The notes below the pieces were generated by a model that saw only the letters and a list, made by a program, of their open reading frames with translations, had not been told where the DNA came from and ran no database searches. Of a stretch of DNA of 64,000 bases, positions 1 to 8,569 are shown piece by piece. Source of the DNA: Psychrobacter okhotskensis (GTDB taxonomy: Bacteria; Pseudomonadota; Gammaproteobacteria; Pseudomonadales; Moraxellaceae); NCBI RefSeq assembly GCF_013248965.1, contig NZ_JABRVQ010000018.1:1-64000 (forward strand), given 5' to 3'. Positions within the stretch are counted from its first letter, which is position 1. Each line of letters starts with the position of its first letter. The position numbers and the translations under genes were made by a program.

Positions 1-480
1 TCTGAATCAGCAAAAATCCACACAAGTTGTTCTTTAGTTATGCTTTTAAATAGTGTTCATCTACTGTCGTCCAGTAGGTGATTATATAGGGTGTCTCTTT
101 CACCATTTAGCCCTAATCCCTTGCGGGTTAAGCTATCTAGCGAGCCGACTATCTTATCATAACGATTGGAATTGTCAAGCTTTTTTATAATTTGTTTCAT
201 CAGGTTAGTTAGGTTATTCATATGTAATTTACATATAAGCTTTCCTGCTTTGCCTTAATGAGGTGCGTATTATAGACGCTTTATTTGGTAAGTCAAGTGG
301 TAAATTATTTTATTTTAAAAGTAATTTATTTTGCTGATTCTCCTAAGTGGTAAACCACTTATCTAAACCGCCTTCCCTTTCGACTGGGACGCATTATACT
401 CGGTTTGATATGAGGGTCAAGGGGATTTGTTGGCTATTTTAAAGATTATCTCGCCTTATTATTAATATCTTATATTTATC
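1..480 (-). promoter_or_regulatory. Probable rRNA operon promoter/leader region, reading out of the left edge
   Basis: Three promoter-like sites in tandem read leftwards. P1 has TTGACC (415-420), a 16-bp spacer and TATAAT (393-398). P2 has TTGACT (291-296), 16 bp and TATAAT (269-274). P3 has TTGACA (173-178) and a weaker TAAGAT (151-156). P1 and P2 are preceded by very AT-rich stretches that look like UP elements, and their discriminators are GC-rich (GCGTCCC and ACGCACC), as expected for stringently controlled stable-RNA promoters. No open reading frame fills 1-597. The 16S gene itself is outside the window, so calling this an rrn leader is inference; a tRNA or ribosomal-protein operon is the alternative. 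Confidence 0.6.
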
Positions 481-597
481 AGTCAGTTAAGATTAAAAAT
501 AGTTTTATCATGATAAGAAATAGCATTTTCTGCTTAAAATCGCTTATTTCTTCTATATAGAAGCTGTCTATATACTCTTCTTTTATACATAACGCTT

Positions 598-1308
598 TTA
601 TAGTTTACCTATCTTTTTAAAGAAGTCTTTGTAAGCAGCGACTTTCTTCTCTAACGCCAACGGGTATGCGCGCGAGGTTGACGGTAACCTATATAAGGTA
701 AGATTGTTCACCTCGGCTTTTTTATTATGCTCGTTTTGCCATTCATAAGGATAATCCATGCTTTGGTTGGTCTTCGGATACTTTGATTTGGCAGGTGGCT
801 TAGCTAATAAATTGAGCAATACTTCTGTCGCTTTACCGCCAGTGGTAAATAAGGTTTCAACTTTTGGCACTTGGGGCAAGATACTATCTAGATCAACTGG
901 GGTGACAACGGTAAGGTTTTTATCCGAGGCGTTACCCGTTTCACGAATAGCTTGAGTAACGGTAGGACAAGAAGCAATGCCGCGCTCGAACATAAAGGCA
1001 CGAATACGCTCAGGGTCAAAGCGCTTTTCATCGCCTACTCTGAAATAATCCACATCGTCAAAAAACACGCTGCCATAAATACGCCACATATCATTATAAA
1101 AGTTCGGATAGTGAAAGCGCATGGCCCATTTATCAGCGGTCGGTGGAAAAGTACCCATCATCATCACGGTAGCATCAGGTGGTAACACTGGACTGAATGG
1201 ATGGGTTTCTACTTCTGCGGTGCGAGCTGCGGACAATATCGAGTTATTATCCACTTTATCAGCATGATTATCAGTATTGGATGGTTGTGTAGTCATAAGA
1301 TTCTTCAT
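598..1308 (-). CDS. Uracil-DNA glycosylase-family protein
   Basis: A 236-residue protein that resembles the uracil-DNA glycosylase superfamily. Visible signatures are MGTFPP at residues 51-56, at the place of the active-site loop, followed by an F-H-Y-P-N-F-Y-N-D-M-W segment (65-75), and LPSTSRA (208-214) at the place of the C-terminal DNA-intercalation loop. Members of this superfamily remove uracil or other deaminated bases from DNA. The first 40 residues are Asn/Asp/Thr-rich and probably disordered; a second ATG four codons in is an alternative start. It is a single gene, upstream of and divergent from upp. The superfamily placement is fairly safe, but the base it acts on cannot be told from sequence. 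Confidence 0.7.
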   Translation of the reverse strand: MKNLMTTQPSNTDNHADKVDNNSILSAARTAEVETHPFSPVLPPDATVMMMGTFPPTADKWAMRFHYPNFYNDMWRIYGSVFFDDVDYFRVGDEKRFDPERIRAFMFERGIASCPTVTQAIRETGNASDKNLTVVTPVDLDSILPQVPKVETLFTTGGKATEVLLNLLAKPPAKSKYPKTNQSMDYPYEWQNEHNKKAEVNNLTLYRLPSTSRAYPLALEKKVAAYKDFFKKIGKL

Positions 1309-1566
1309 CAGAAAAGCGGTTTTTTTGCTATCATAGCAGGCCTAAACACTACTTCATCTATCATGACGCTATTACAGTCAAATATAGTCGGTCTAAATGA
1401 AAACAGCCTTGCTACAAATGTCTTTGGCTTACTTTTAAGTAAAGCATTAAGCTTACTATTGCTGGGCTAAATATAGGGTTGAAGTGCGGTAAGTGTTTGT
1501 ATCTTTTATACTAATAGCAACCGCAGTAACTGCGCAAGCATCAGACCAAAAACCAAGAGAGACCTT

Positions 1567-2214
1567 ATGAGCGACTTAAAAATCACCGTCATCGATCACC
1601 CGTTAGTCCGTCATAAACTCAGCCTTATGCGTGAAAAAGACTGTAGTACCTATAAGTTTCGTACATTGACCAAAGAGCTTGCGCGCTTGATGGCTTATGA
1701 AGCAAGCCGCGATTTTGAAATTGAAACCTTCCCGATGCAGGGCTGGTGTGGTGAAATCACTGGTGAGCAAATCATCGGTAAGACTGCAACGATTGTGCCG
1801 ATTTTACGTGCCGGTATTGGCATGCTCGATGGTGTGCTCGATTTAATTCCTACGGCAAAAATCTCTGTCGTTGGTTTGCAACGCGATGAAGAAACTTTGC
1901 AACCTGTACCCTTCTTTGAAAAGTTTGTCAGCCACATGGACAAACGCCCAGCCCTTATCATTGACCCAATGTTAGCCACTGGCGGCTCAATGGTTGCGAC
2001 CATCGAGATGCTAAAGAAAAATGGCTGTACCAATATTAAAGCGTTGGTATTGGTTGCCGCGCCTGAAGGCGTGCGTTTGGTCAATGAGGCGCACCCTGAC
2101 GTGACTATCTATACCGCTGCCCTCGACAGCCATTTGGATGAGCACGGTTATATCATTCCAGGCCTTGGTGATGCGGGTGATAAAATCTTTGGTAAGCAGT
2201 TATCAAACAAGTAG
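1567..2214 (+). CDS. upp: Uracil phosphoribosyltransferase
   Basis: Converts uracil and PRPP to UMP in pyrimidine salvage, in the cytoplasm. The length (215 residues) is usual. The PRPP-binding loop [11 protein letters not shown] lies at 131-141 and the uracil-binding end of the protein keeps a GDAGDKIFG motif close to the C-terminus. The ATG is preceded by a GAGAG ribosome-binding site. The next gene on the same strand, 113 bp on, is a YdfG-like reductase, whose E. coli homologue is linked to uracil breakdown products, so the two may serve related pyrimidine metabolism. Nothing odd in the sequence. Confidence 0.95.
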   Translation: MSDLKITVIDHPLVRHKLSLMREKDCSTYKFRTLTKELARLMAYEASRDFEIETFPMQGWCGEITGEQIIGKTATIVPILRAGIGMLDGVLDLIPTAKISVVGLQRDEETLQPVPFFEKFVSHMDKRPALIIDPMLATGGSMVATIEMLKKNGCTNIKALVLVAAPEGVRLVNEAHPDVTIYTAALDSHLDEHGYIIPGLGDAGDKIFGKQLSNK

Positions 2215-2327
2215 TTATTTTGCCACCTTTGAGATAATAGCCATTAAGGTAAGACCAGTAAGCCTAAACAAGCTATCGTCATAAAAATCATGGCACTAGC
2301 AAATAGCATCAACGATAAGGATATAAA

Positions 2328-3080
2328 ATGAACGTATTGATTACAGGGGCAAGCGCCGGTTTTGGGAAAGCGTTGGCTGAACGTTTGATTGCCAACGGTC
2401 ATCAGGTGATTGGCTGTGCTAGACGTCTAGATAAACTTAATAATCTGGCAGAAACCTTGGGCGAAGCGTTTTTACCCGTAGTCATGGATGTCAGTGACAC
2501 AGCAGCTATCCCGCAAATTATCGCTGATCTGCCTGCTAACTTTAAGCAAATCGATGTGCTCGTTAATAATGCGGGATTGGCACTCGGTACTGAGCCTGCA
2601 CAAAGTAGTAGCCTTGATGACTGGATGCGTATGACTGATACCAATATAAAAGGTCTCATGGCGCTGACTCACGCGGTCTTGCCAGCGATGGTCACGCGCG
2701 ATAGCGGTTATATTATCAATGTTGGCTCGATTGCTGGCAGTTGGCCGTACTTTGGTGGGAACGTCTATGGCGCGACCAAAGCATTCGTCAAGCAATTCAG
2801 TCTAAATCTGCGCGCGGATTTAATCGGTACCCAAGTGCGCGTGACCAATCTCGAACCGGGTAATGTCGCAGGCACTGAGTTTTCAAACGTGCGCTATCAT
2901 GGCGATGACGATAAAGCAGCAAAAGTCTATGATGGATTCAAAACCATGACGGGTGAGGATATTGGCGATATCTTGTTGTGGCTGATTGAATCACCTGCCC
3001 ATATTAACGTCAATCGCTTAGAAGTGATGCCAGTGGCACAAACTTATAATGGTTTGACGATTGCTAAGCAAGATTCTTAA
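2328..3080 (+). CDS. ydfG: SDR-family NADP-dependent 3-hydroxy acid dehydrogenase, YdfG type
   Basis: A 250-residue short-chain dehydrogenase that closely resembles E. coli YdfG along its whole length. That enzyme oxidises serine, L-allo-threonine and other 3-hydroxy acids and reduces malonic semialdehyde, a toxic product of uracil degradation. Visible elements are the cofactor motif TGASAGFG (6-13), NNAGLALG (80-87), catalytic Ser134, Tyr147 and Lys151 in YGATK, and the SWPYFGGNVYG stretch typical of this subfamily. AAGGA before the ATG is the ribosome-binding site. A strong terminator follows at 3125-3161. Confidence 0.9.
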   Translation: MNVLITGASAGFGKALAERLIANGHQVIGCARRLDKLNNLAETLGEAFLPVVMDVSDTAAIPQIIADLPANFKQIDVLVNNAGLALGTEPAQSSSLDDWMRMTDTNIKGLMALTHAVLPAMVTRDSGYIINVGSIAGSWPYFGGNVYGATKAFVKQFSLNLRADLIGTQVRVTNLEPGNVAGTEFSNVRYHGDDDKAAKVYDGFKTMTGEDIGDILLWLIESPAHINVNRLEVMPVAQTYNGLTIAKQDS

Positions 3081-3104
3081 ACGTTTAGCCAAGCGTTTGA
3101 CTCA

Positions 3105-3761
3105 TTAACGTAATTCATAATATCGAAGCAACATAGTCTCATCTATGTTGCTTCTTTTTTTGCTAATGACATTCTCTTCATTGATCAAGCGCAACTCCTG
3201 AAAATCTAAAATCAGAACCTCGTTGCGCGTGCGCTCACTGGTGCGCTTGTTGTGACGTATCGGAAATCCAACTACCTGCCTACCGACGACAGTTATCTGA
3301 TTAATCACTACTTCTAAATGATTCATGACAGATTTTTGATGAGCGTGCTGCGCATTGATGACTGCTGTAGCAGGATTCACAGTTACGGTTAACAGCTTAT
3401 CTAAGCGCGCACTTTTTGGCATATTTCCTGCCAAAAACAACGTCTGCGCAAGTGGTAAATACTGAGCATGACGTATCAACTCTCGACGAAATAACGCTGG
3501 CATATCCGCATTAAAACTGTCTTCTGTCTGCCGATAAAAAGCAATAAAGTTGCGCTGCAGATAACCGCCAAATACCGTAAAGTTAATCCACTGTTGATAG
3601 ATATCATTGGCCAGCAAGTGCTGAGTAAAAGCCTTGGTATCTGGTGTGATATTACCCATTAACATCGCTATCAATAAGCTGTGCGCATCGGTAAATGTCT
3701 GCTGCTCCCAAACTTGCGGGTAAAGGCTGCTATCAAGTGATGCCAATGTCGGTATGCTCAT
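3105..3761 (-). CDS. Unknown protein with ADP-ribosyltransferase-like features (weak)
   Basis: A 218-residue protein I do not recognise with certainty. The second half follows the order of motifs of the mono-ADP-ribosyltransferase fold: TLFLAGN (107-113) where an Arg-Gly strand would be, TVTVNPATA (125-133) where Ser-Thr-Ser would be, and RNEVLIL (179-185) where the E/Q-x-E motif precedes a hydrophobic strand. The second, catalytic glutamate (Glu181) would be kept, while the arginine and the first serine would be lost, so it may be inactive or the match may be chance. The N-terminal half is helical. It has no signal peptide. It is convergent with ydfG, whose terminator overlaps its last codons. 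Confidence 0.55.
   Translation of the reverse strand: MSIPTLASLDSSLYPQVWEQQTFTDAHSLLIAMLMGNITPDTKAFTQHLLANDIYQQWINFTVFGGYLQRNFIAFYRQTEDSFNADMPALFRRELIRHAQYLPLAQTLFLAGNMPKSARLDKLLTVTVNPATAVINAQHAHQKSVMNHLEVVINQITVVGRQVVGFPIRHNKRTSERTRNEVLILDFQELRLINEENVISKKRSNIDETMLLRYYELR
3125..3161 (+). terminator. Rho-independent terminator of ydfG, inside the 3' end of the opposing gene
   Basis: A perfect 12-bp stem (GAAGCAACATAG, 3125-3136, with its complement at 3143-3154), a 6-base loop and seven Ts on the plus strand. It lies within the last codons of the convergent gene that ends at 3105, so it also dictates that protein's C-terminal residues. Confidence 0.85.
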
Positions 3762-3923
3762 AAAGCATCATCCCTTTATTGTTTTATTTCAAGTTTAGAT
3801 AGTGGCTGTTAATCACAAGCGCCACTTACTGTCTATTCATTTCATGCTATGGTCAGCTTAGCTATTTTTTATTAATGCAGGTTTTACTATAACAAGCTCC
3901 CATCGATAAGATAAGGATATTTT

Positions 3924-4076
3924 ATGATGAATAATGCGCTGACTTTGACCTTAGAATGGTTCTTAAACCCTGACCATTTACCGTTTATCGCAGGAATTCA
4001 TACAGGTGCGTATCAAAAATCTGAACTCGATATCGCGGCGCTCAGCGATGTGCATTATGCAAAGCTTTGGCAGTAA
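3924..4076 (+). pseudogene. N-terminal relic of an NMT1/ThiY-like ABC substrate-binding protein
   Basis: A 50-codon open frame beginning at ATG 3924 after a GATAAGGATA ribosome-binding site. It reads MMNNALTLTLEWFLNPDHLP and continues with FIAGIHTGAYQKSELDIA. That pattern is the start of substrate-binding proteins of the NMT1/THI5 (thiamine-precursor) family, where a conserved strand is followed by a 'G-x-Y-x-x-x-x-L-D' segment. Normal members are about 300 residues. Here the frame stops after 50 codons and no continuation is visible downstream, where an unrelated hydrolase begins at 4153. Best read as a truncated remnant. Confidence 0.5.
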
Positions 4077-4152
4077 AAAAATAGTTAAAATGATTGGCTG
4101 ATTTTTTGGCTTTTTTTAATGTTTACGATATTTATCACGGAAATACGACGCT

Positions 4153-5121
4153 ATGATGACCAATTTAATGACTTTGCCCAGTCGCTACCAGTCGCGTTAC
4201 CAGTTGCAAACGCTGACCGTTACTGCTGCCGACGGTACCTCGCTGCCCGTCTCAGTCATTGGTCAAGGTACGCCAGTGCTGATGCTGCATGCCTATGGGA
4301 TGGATGCGCGCGAGTTCTTACCTTTTATCTTGGCACTAACTGGCAAATATACTTTTTATTTGCCGCATCTACGTGGTTTTGGTGCCGCAAAAGATATCAT
4401 GATGGAACAGTTTGATTTTGTCCGTCAATATGCGGATGATGCCAACGCTGTGATTGAGCAAATTTGCGAATGGCGTCAAATAGAGACATTGCCAGTGGCG
4501 GCTATTTCGATGGGCGCGCAAGTCATGTGGGCTTATTTTGAGCGTTTTGGTGCCTCAAGGGTCAGTCGCTATCTTAATATTGATCAAAACCCAGCGATTC
4601 ATAATCAAGATGACTGGCAAGGGGGACTATTTGGCACGCGGCAGCAAGAAGTGTTCGATATCTTTCAAGAAGTAATCGATCTGACCTTACCTTATGCGGA
4701 CTCTAATAGCTTTGCCCATCTGCCCTTTGCGCTCAAGCGCCGTGCGACCGATGTCGAAAGGCTGTTTTCTCTCTTATCCGTCAATCGCACGCGTTCAAAA
4801 GCCTTTATACAAGCGACGACTCATAAAAACGACCACACACTCGCGCTTTACGATCACAGCATTTGGCATCAAAAGATGCGCTGCTTGCAAGCCTATTTGG
4901 TTTTGCCTTACGATTTTCGCGGTGCCATAGATAATGTGACTATTCCTGTGGTCAACCTCATCGGTGGTCGCTCTAAGCTTTATGATCCCAAATGGCAGCA
5001 GAAAATTACCCAAATGTTGCCTAACGCCACTGAAATTATCTTGCCACGTGCAGGTCACGCGATACCGTTGGATGAGCCGATTGGATTTTATCGAGTGTTA
5101 AAGCACTTTTTACAAGAGTAA
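4153..5121 (+). CDS. Alpha/beta-fold hydrolase
   Basis: A 322-residue cytoplasmic hydrolase. The oxyanion-hole region is LMLHAYGMD (43-51), the nucleophile elbow is AISMGA (117-122) with Ser119, and the likely catalytic histidine is His302 in AGHAIP near the C-terminus. The nucleophile motif has Ala where the family usually has a first Gly (A-x-S-x-G), which is tolerated in the family. The substrate is unknown. Another hydrolase gene follows 171 bp later, but the two share only the fold. Two consecutive ATGs start the frame; either may be used. Confidence 0.8.
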   Translation: MMTNLMTLPSRYQSRYQLQTLTVTAADGTSLPVSVIGQGTPVLMLHAYGMDAREFLPFILALTGKYTFYLPHLRGFGAAKDIMMEQFDFVRQYADDANAVIEQICEWRQIETLPVAAISMGAQVMWAYFERFGASRVSRYLNIDQNPAIHNQDDWQGGLFGTRQQEVFDIFQEVIDLTLPYADSNSFAHLPFALKRRATDVERLFSLLSVNRTRSKAFIQATTHKNDHTLALYDHSIWHQKMRCLQAYLVLPYDFRGAIDNVTIPVVNLIGGRSKLYDPKWQQKITQMLPNATEIILPRAGHAIPLDEPIGFYRVLKHFLQE

Positions 5122-5292
5122 CTGCGCCCTTAAAAGCTCACAAAAAAAATGCTATAACCCACACTAGGACTGTACAACCCTTTATAGTAATGGCTCAAGA
5201 CTCCTCTTATAATAAAAAGCTGACGTTAGCTGCGTAAGCGCATTAGCGTTAAAGTAAAATATTTTTAATAATAATTCTAAAAGGAACAATGT

Positions 5293-6129
5293 ATGCCTTA
5301 CGTTAGCGTTGCACAGCAAGACAATCAAGCTGTCGATTTATATTATGAGGTCCAAGGTAGCGGCAAACCTGTGGTATTAATCCATGGTTGGCCGCTTAGC
5401 GGACGATCTTGGGAGTCGCAATTGATGGCGCTCGTTGCAGCTGGTTATCAAGTCATTACTTATGATAGACGCGGCTTTGGTCAATCGTCTAAGCCATGGG
5501 AAGGTTATGATTACGATACCTTAGCGCAAGACCTAAAAGGCTTGATGGATGAGCTGGATCTGCAAGATGCTAATATCGTTGGCTTCTCTATGGGTGGCGG
5601 CGAAGTCGCTCGCTATTTGGGCAACTTTGGTTCAGAGCGCATTAGCAAAGCGGTACTTGCCTCTGCTGTTCCACCTTATCTGTTCAAAGCTGATGATAAC
5701 CCTGATGGGGCCTTAGCAGAAGCAGATATTCAAGCATTCTTAGATGGCGTCAGCGGCGATCGTATTGCCTTCTTAAACGACTTTACCAAGAATTTCTTTA
5801 CGCCAGCAGAGGGTAAGCTACTAGTTAGCAAACCAATGCGTTTATATAACCGCGATATCGCCTCGTTTGCTTCAGCAAAAGCGACTTATGATTGCGTTAA
5901 ATCCTTTGCTTATACCGACTTCCGTGATGATCTGAAGAAATTCGATGTGCCAACCTTAGTTATTCATGGCGATGCCGATCAAATCGTGCCACTTGAAGCT
6001 AGTGGTCAACGCTCGCACGATATGATTAATGATAGCCAATTACATGTGGTTAAAGGTGGCCCACATGGCATTAATGTCACTCATAAAGATGAATTTAATA
6101 AGGCTTTGATTGACTTTTTAAATAGCTAA
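5293..6129 (+). CDS. Alpha/beta hydrolase of the non-haem chloroperoxidase/arylesterase group
   Basis: A 278-residue hydrolase with the standard length of bacterial cofactor-free haloperoxidases and perhydrolases. Features are HGWPLSGRSW (31-40, oxyanion region), YDRRGFGQS (57-65), the nucleophile elbow GFSMGGGE (97-104) with Ser99, an acidic residue in HGDADQIVP and His258 in GGPHG. These enzymes hydrolyse aryl esters and can form peracids; the natural substrate is usually unknown. AAAAGGA precedes the start. A bidirectional terminator at 6148-6178 ends the transcript. Confidence 0.85.
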   Translation: MPYVSVAQQDNQAVDLYYEVQGSGKPVVLIHGWPLSGRSWESQLMALVAAGYQVITYDRRGFGQSSKPWEGYDYDTLAQDLKGLMDELDLQDANIVGFSMGGGEVARYLGNFGSERISKAVLASAVPPYLFKADDNPDGALAEADIQAFLDGVSGDRIAFLNDFTKNFFTPAEGKLLVSKPMRLYNRDIASFASAKATYDCVKSFAYTDFRDDLKKFDVPTLVIHGDADQIVPLEASGQRSHDMINDSQLHVVKGGPHGINVTHKDEFNKALIDFLNS

Positions 6130-6147
6130 TGATCATTTGATAGACAT

Positions 6148-6178
6148 AAAAAAGGCGACCTTGATGGGTCGCTTTTTT
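6148..6178. terminator. Bidirectional rho-independent terminator
   Basis: Hairpin with A-run, GCGACC stem, short loop, GGTCGC and T-run. It sits between the convergent hydrolase (ends 6129) and the DUF1653 gene (ends 6212), serving both. Confidence 0.8.
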
Positions 6179-6211
6179 ATTTGCTCAATGGATTTTAACC
6201 AAGTTGATTCA

Positions 6212-6451
6212 TTAATCCGCTAATGATTTAATAAGCTCAAAGCGTGGTATGACTTTGCCATCGACTTCAACGGTTTCCGCAAACATGCCTAAAGGTCTGA
6301 CCCAAACGCCATATTCGCCGTAAAGACAGCGATAAACCACTAGCGGTTCTTCGGTTTCTGAGTGCTTTGCCGTATGCAGCACTTGGTAAAGACTACCTTT
6401 ATAATGCCGATAAATACCTTGGGCAACAGTAGCTTGATTTTGTTGGGACAT
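6212..6451 (-). CDS. DUF1653 domain protein
   Basis: A 79-residue protein that is essentially one DUF1653 domain: GIYRHYKGSLYQVL near the N-terminus, then VVYRCLYG and a W-V-R-P-L-x-M-F motif. The family is a small all-beta domain of unknown function common in bacteria, with no catalytic assignment. It lies 32 bp downstream of a GNAT acetyltransferase on the same strand and is probably co-transcribed with it. Confidence 0.85.
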   Translation of the reverse strand: MSQQNQATVAQGIYRHYKGSLYQVLHTAKHSETEEPLVVYRCLYGEYGVWVRPLGMFAETVEVDGKVIPRFELIKSLAD

Positions 6452-6483
6452 AAACAGCTCGATTCATATTGATAATTAAAGGA

Positions 6484-7062
6484 TTAATAAACGCTTTGTG
6501 ATTTTTCTACTAGCTTGGGCTTTATTTGTCGCCATTCAGAGCTGACCATGCTATACATGACTGTATCTGAAATAATGCCATCACGGCGTACACGGTTGCC
6601 TCGAATGACGCCATCTTTTTTAGCACCTAAGCGCTCAATGGCTTGTTGTGAGCGATGATTGTCAATATCTGTACGCCAGCCTACGGTTTGATACTTCAAG
6701 GTTTCAAATATATAGGTTAGCAGCATAAGCTTACAAGTCGTATTGACATGCGTTCGCCAATACGATTTAGCATACCAAGTATAGCCAATCTCTAAGCGTT
6801 TGCTGGTTGGTAAAATATCATGAAAACTTGTTGTACCGATCGCTTTACCATTTGACTCATCAATAACAACAAATGCTTGTCTGTTAGGCATTGAATCTGC
6901 GGTATTGATATAGTCAATAACCTTGTCTGGCTCAGGTACCGATGTCTCGTTTATTTTCCATAGCTCGCCATCTTGGCAAGCCTCCATCAAGTCAGTTGCA
7001 TGACTGAGCATCAATGGCTTAAGGGTAATACCATTACTGGATAATGTCGGTAAATCTAGCAT
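6484..7062 (-). CDS. GNAT-family N-acetyltransferase, RimJ/RimL-like
   Basis: A 192-residue acetyl-CoA-dependent acyltransferase resembling the RimJ/RimL subgroup: an N-terminal L-K-P-L-x-x-S-H-A segment, GKAIGTTSFHDI in the first half of the fold, RLEIGYTWYAKSYW marking the acetyl-CoA region and a conserved ERLGAKKDGVIRGN block. The target, a protein terminus or a small molecule, is not known. The ATG has a good AAGGA ribosome-binding site. It follows tyrS by about 70 bp on the same strand, so it may be co-transcribed with tyrS and the DUF1653 gene. Confidence 0.85.
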   Translation of the reverse strand: MLDLPTLSSNGITLKPLMLSHATDLMEACQDGELWKINETSVPEPDKVIDYINTADSMPNRQAFVVIDESNGKAIGTTSFHDILPTSKRLEIGYTWYAKSYWRTHVNTTCKLMLLTYIFETLKYQTVGWRTDIDNHRSQQAIERLGAKKDGVIRGNRVRRDGIISDTVMYSMVSSEWRQIKPKLVEKSQSVY

Positions 7063-7088
7063 TTCTTTTTCCTTAAGCCACTATGAGT

Positions 7089-7148
7089 TTAGGTAGTAGT
7101 CACTTAAGCAATGGTCACTTAAGCAACAGCTACTTAAGCAACCGTCAC
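7089..7148 (-). repeat. 15-bp tandem copies of the tyrS 3' end including its stop codon
   Basis: On the minus strand the last five codons of tyrS (GTGACGGTTGCTTAA, 7134-7148) are followed directly by three more 15-bp copies of falling similarity (7119-7133, 7104-7118, 7089-7103), each ending in TAA in the same frame. They read VTVA, VAVA, VTIA and VTTT, each followed by stop. Confidence 0.85.
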
Positions 7149-8345
7149 TTTTGCATAAGCCTTTTTGCCTGCTTGGATAACGACTGTCTGACCTGAGGTT
7201 AAGCTAAAACCTGCATCAACCACGTCGCCATCTACTTTTACTACGCCGCGTTTTACCATGTCTTTAGCAGATGAGCTGTTTTTGGCAAGCTCTGCTTGAT
7301 TTAATATCTGCGTGATAAATAATGCGTCCTGCCCTTCCAACTCTAAGGTCACTTCTGGCAGATCAACTGGCAATTCGCCATCAGCAAGCACGTTACCCGC
7401 TGATTTGTGCGCATTGGCAGCGGCATCAGCATCGTGGAAGCGCTCGATTAACTCTTCCGCAAGAATACGTTTGATTTCTTGTGGATTGCGACCGTTTTCC
7501 ATCTCTGCCATTAAGCCTTCGACTTCTTCCATCGGTTTAAAGCTTAAAAATTCAAAATAACGGCGAATTAAAGTGTCTGGCATCGATAGTAGTTTTTGGT
7601 ACATCGTGCCCGGTGCATCATAAATGGCGACATAGTTGCCCAATGATTTGGACATTTTATTCACACCATCTAACCCTTCCAAAATCGGTACGGTAATACA
7701 CACTTGTTGCTCTTGACCATAACGACCTTGCAACGTGCGCCCCATCAATAAGTTGAAGGTCTGATCGGTACCGCCAAGCTCGATATCCGCTTTCAGCGCG
7801 ATAGAGTCATAACCTTGCACCAATGGATAGAGAAACTCATGGATAGAGATTGGGGTCTGTGAGGCATAGCGTTTAGAGAAATCATCACGCTCAAGCATAC
7901 GCGAGACGGTTTGCTGACTGGCCAGCTGAATCATATCAGCGGCTGACATATCGTTGAACCATTCAGAGTTAAAGACTACGCGAGTTTTTTCTTTGTCCAA
8001 AATTTTAAATACTTGCTCAGCATAAGTAGTCGCATTGGCTTTGATTTGCTCATCAGTCAATGGCGGACGCGTGCTATTTTTGCCAGAAGGATCGCCAATC
8101 TTGGCAGTATAATCGCCAATTAAAAAGTAAATCTCATGACCCAAGTCTTGAAAGTGCTTCAGCTTATTAATCAAAACCGTATGACCTAAGTGCAAGTCAG
8201 GGGCAGTAGGATCAAAGCCTGCCTTGATACGTAGTGGACGTTTGAGTTTAAGCTTAGCAATTAAATCCTCTTCAGATAGGATTTCTTGCGTACCGCGTTG
8301 AATTAGGGCAAGTTGTTCTTCTAGGGTGTAAGTTTGCGTGGTCAT
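7134..8345 (-). CDS. tyrS: Tyrosyl-tRNA synthetase
   Basis: Charges tRNA-Tyr with tyrosine in the cytoplasm. The 403-residue protein has the class I signatures HLGHT (52-56) and KMSKS (230-234), an N-terminal Rossmann catalytic core, and a C-terminal S4-type RNA-binding domain ending in a [15 protein letters not shown] tail. The length and the DLHLGHT form suit the TyrRS group of gammaproteobacteria and Bacillus TyrZ. It is divergent from anmK, a pairing that is common in gammaproteobacteria. Its stop codon lies in a 15-bp tandem duplication that repeats the last codons. Confidence 0.96.
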   Translation of the reverse strand: MTTQTYTLEEQLALIQRGTQEILSEEDLIAKLKLKRPLRIKAGFDPTAPDLHLGHTVLINKLKHFQDLGHEIYFLIGDYTAKIGDPSGKNSTRPPLTDEQIKANATTYAEQVFKILDKEKTRVVFNSEWFNDMSAADMIQLASQQTVSRMLERDDFSKRYASQTPISIHEFLYPLVQGYDSIALKADIELGGTDQTFNLLMGRTLQGRYGQEQQVCITVPILEGLDGVNKMSKSLGNYVAIYDAPGTMYQKLLSMPDTLIRRYFEFLSFKPMEEVEGLMAEMENGRNPQEIKRILAEELIERFHDADAAANAHKSAGNVLADGELPVDLPEVTLELEGQDALFITQILNQAELAKNSSSAKDMVKRGVVKVDGDVVDAGFSLTSGQTVVIQAGKKAYAKVTVA

Positions 8346-8569
8346 GATGATCTCTTTATTGTCTTTATTAAAAGGGTAAAGCGTTTGGCCTATTTATCCC
8401 AAGCCCCAAAATACGATTAGCGGCGTCAAACTCGTTTAGTCCACTAGATATAGTACTTGCGCTCGTTTTTCTTGCTACTCTGATTTTTGGGAACGGGATT
8501 AAAGTTTCGTAGCCAGCAAAAAATGTTAGAATTTGGCAGATATACTAGCGTTTTTTAAGGAAAATTGCC

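Noticed and set aside
1309..1566. Possible small RNA or gene upstream of upp
   Set aside because: No hairpin with T-run and no consistent promoter; the open frame at 1201-1470 runs into the divergent gene.
5122..5292. Possible small gene between two hydrolases
   Set aside because: Only short frames with no start signal; nothing definite is seen.
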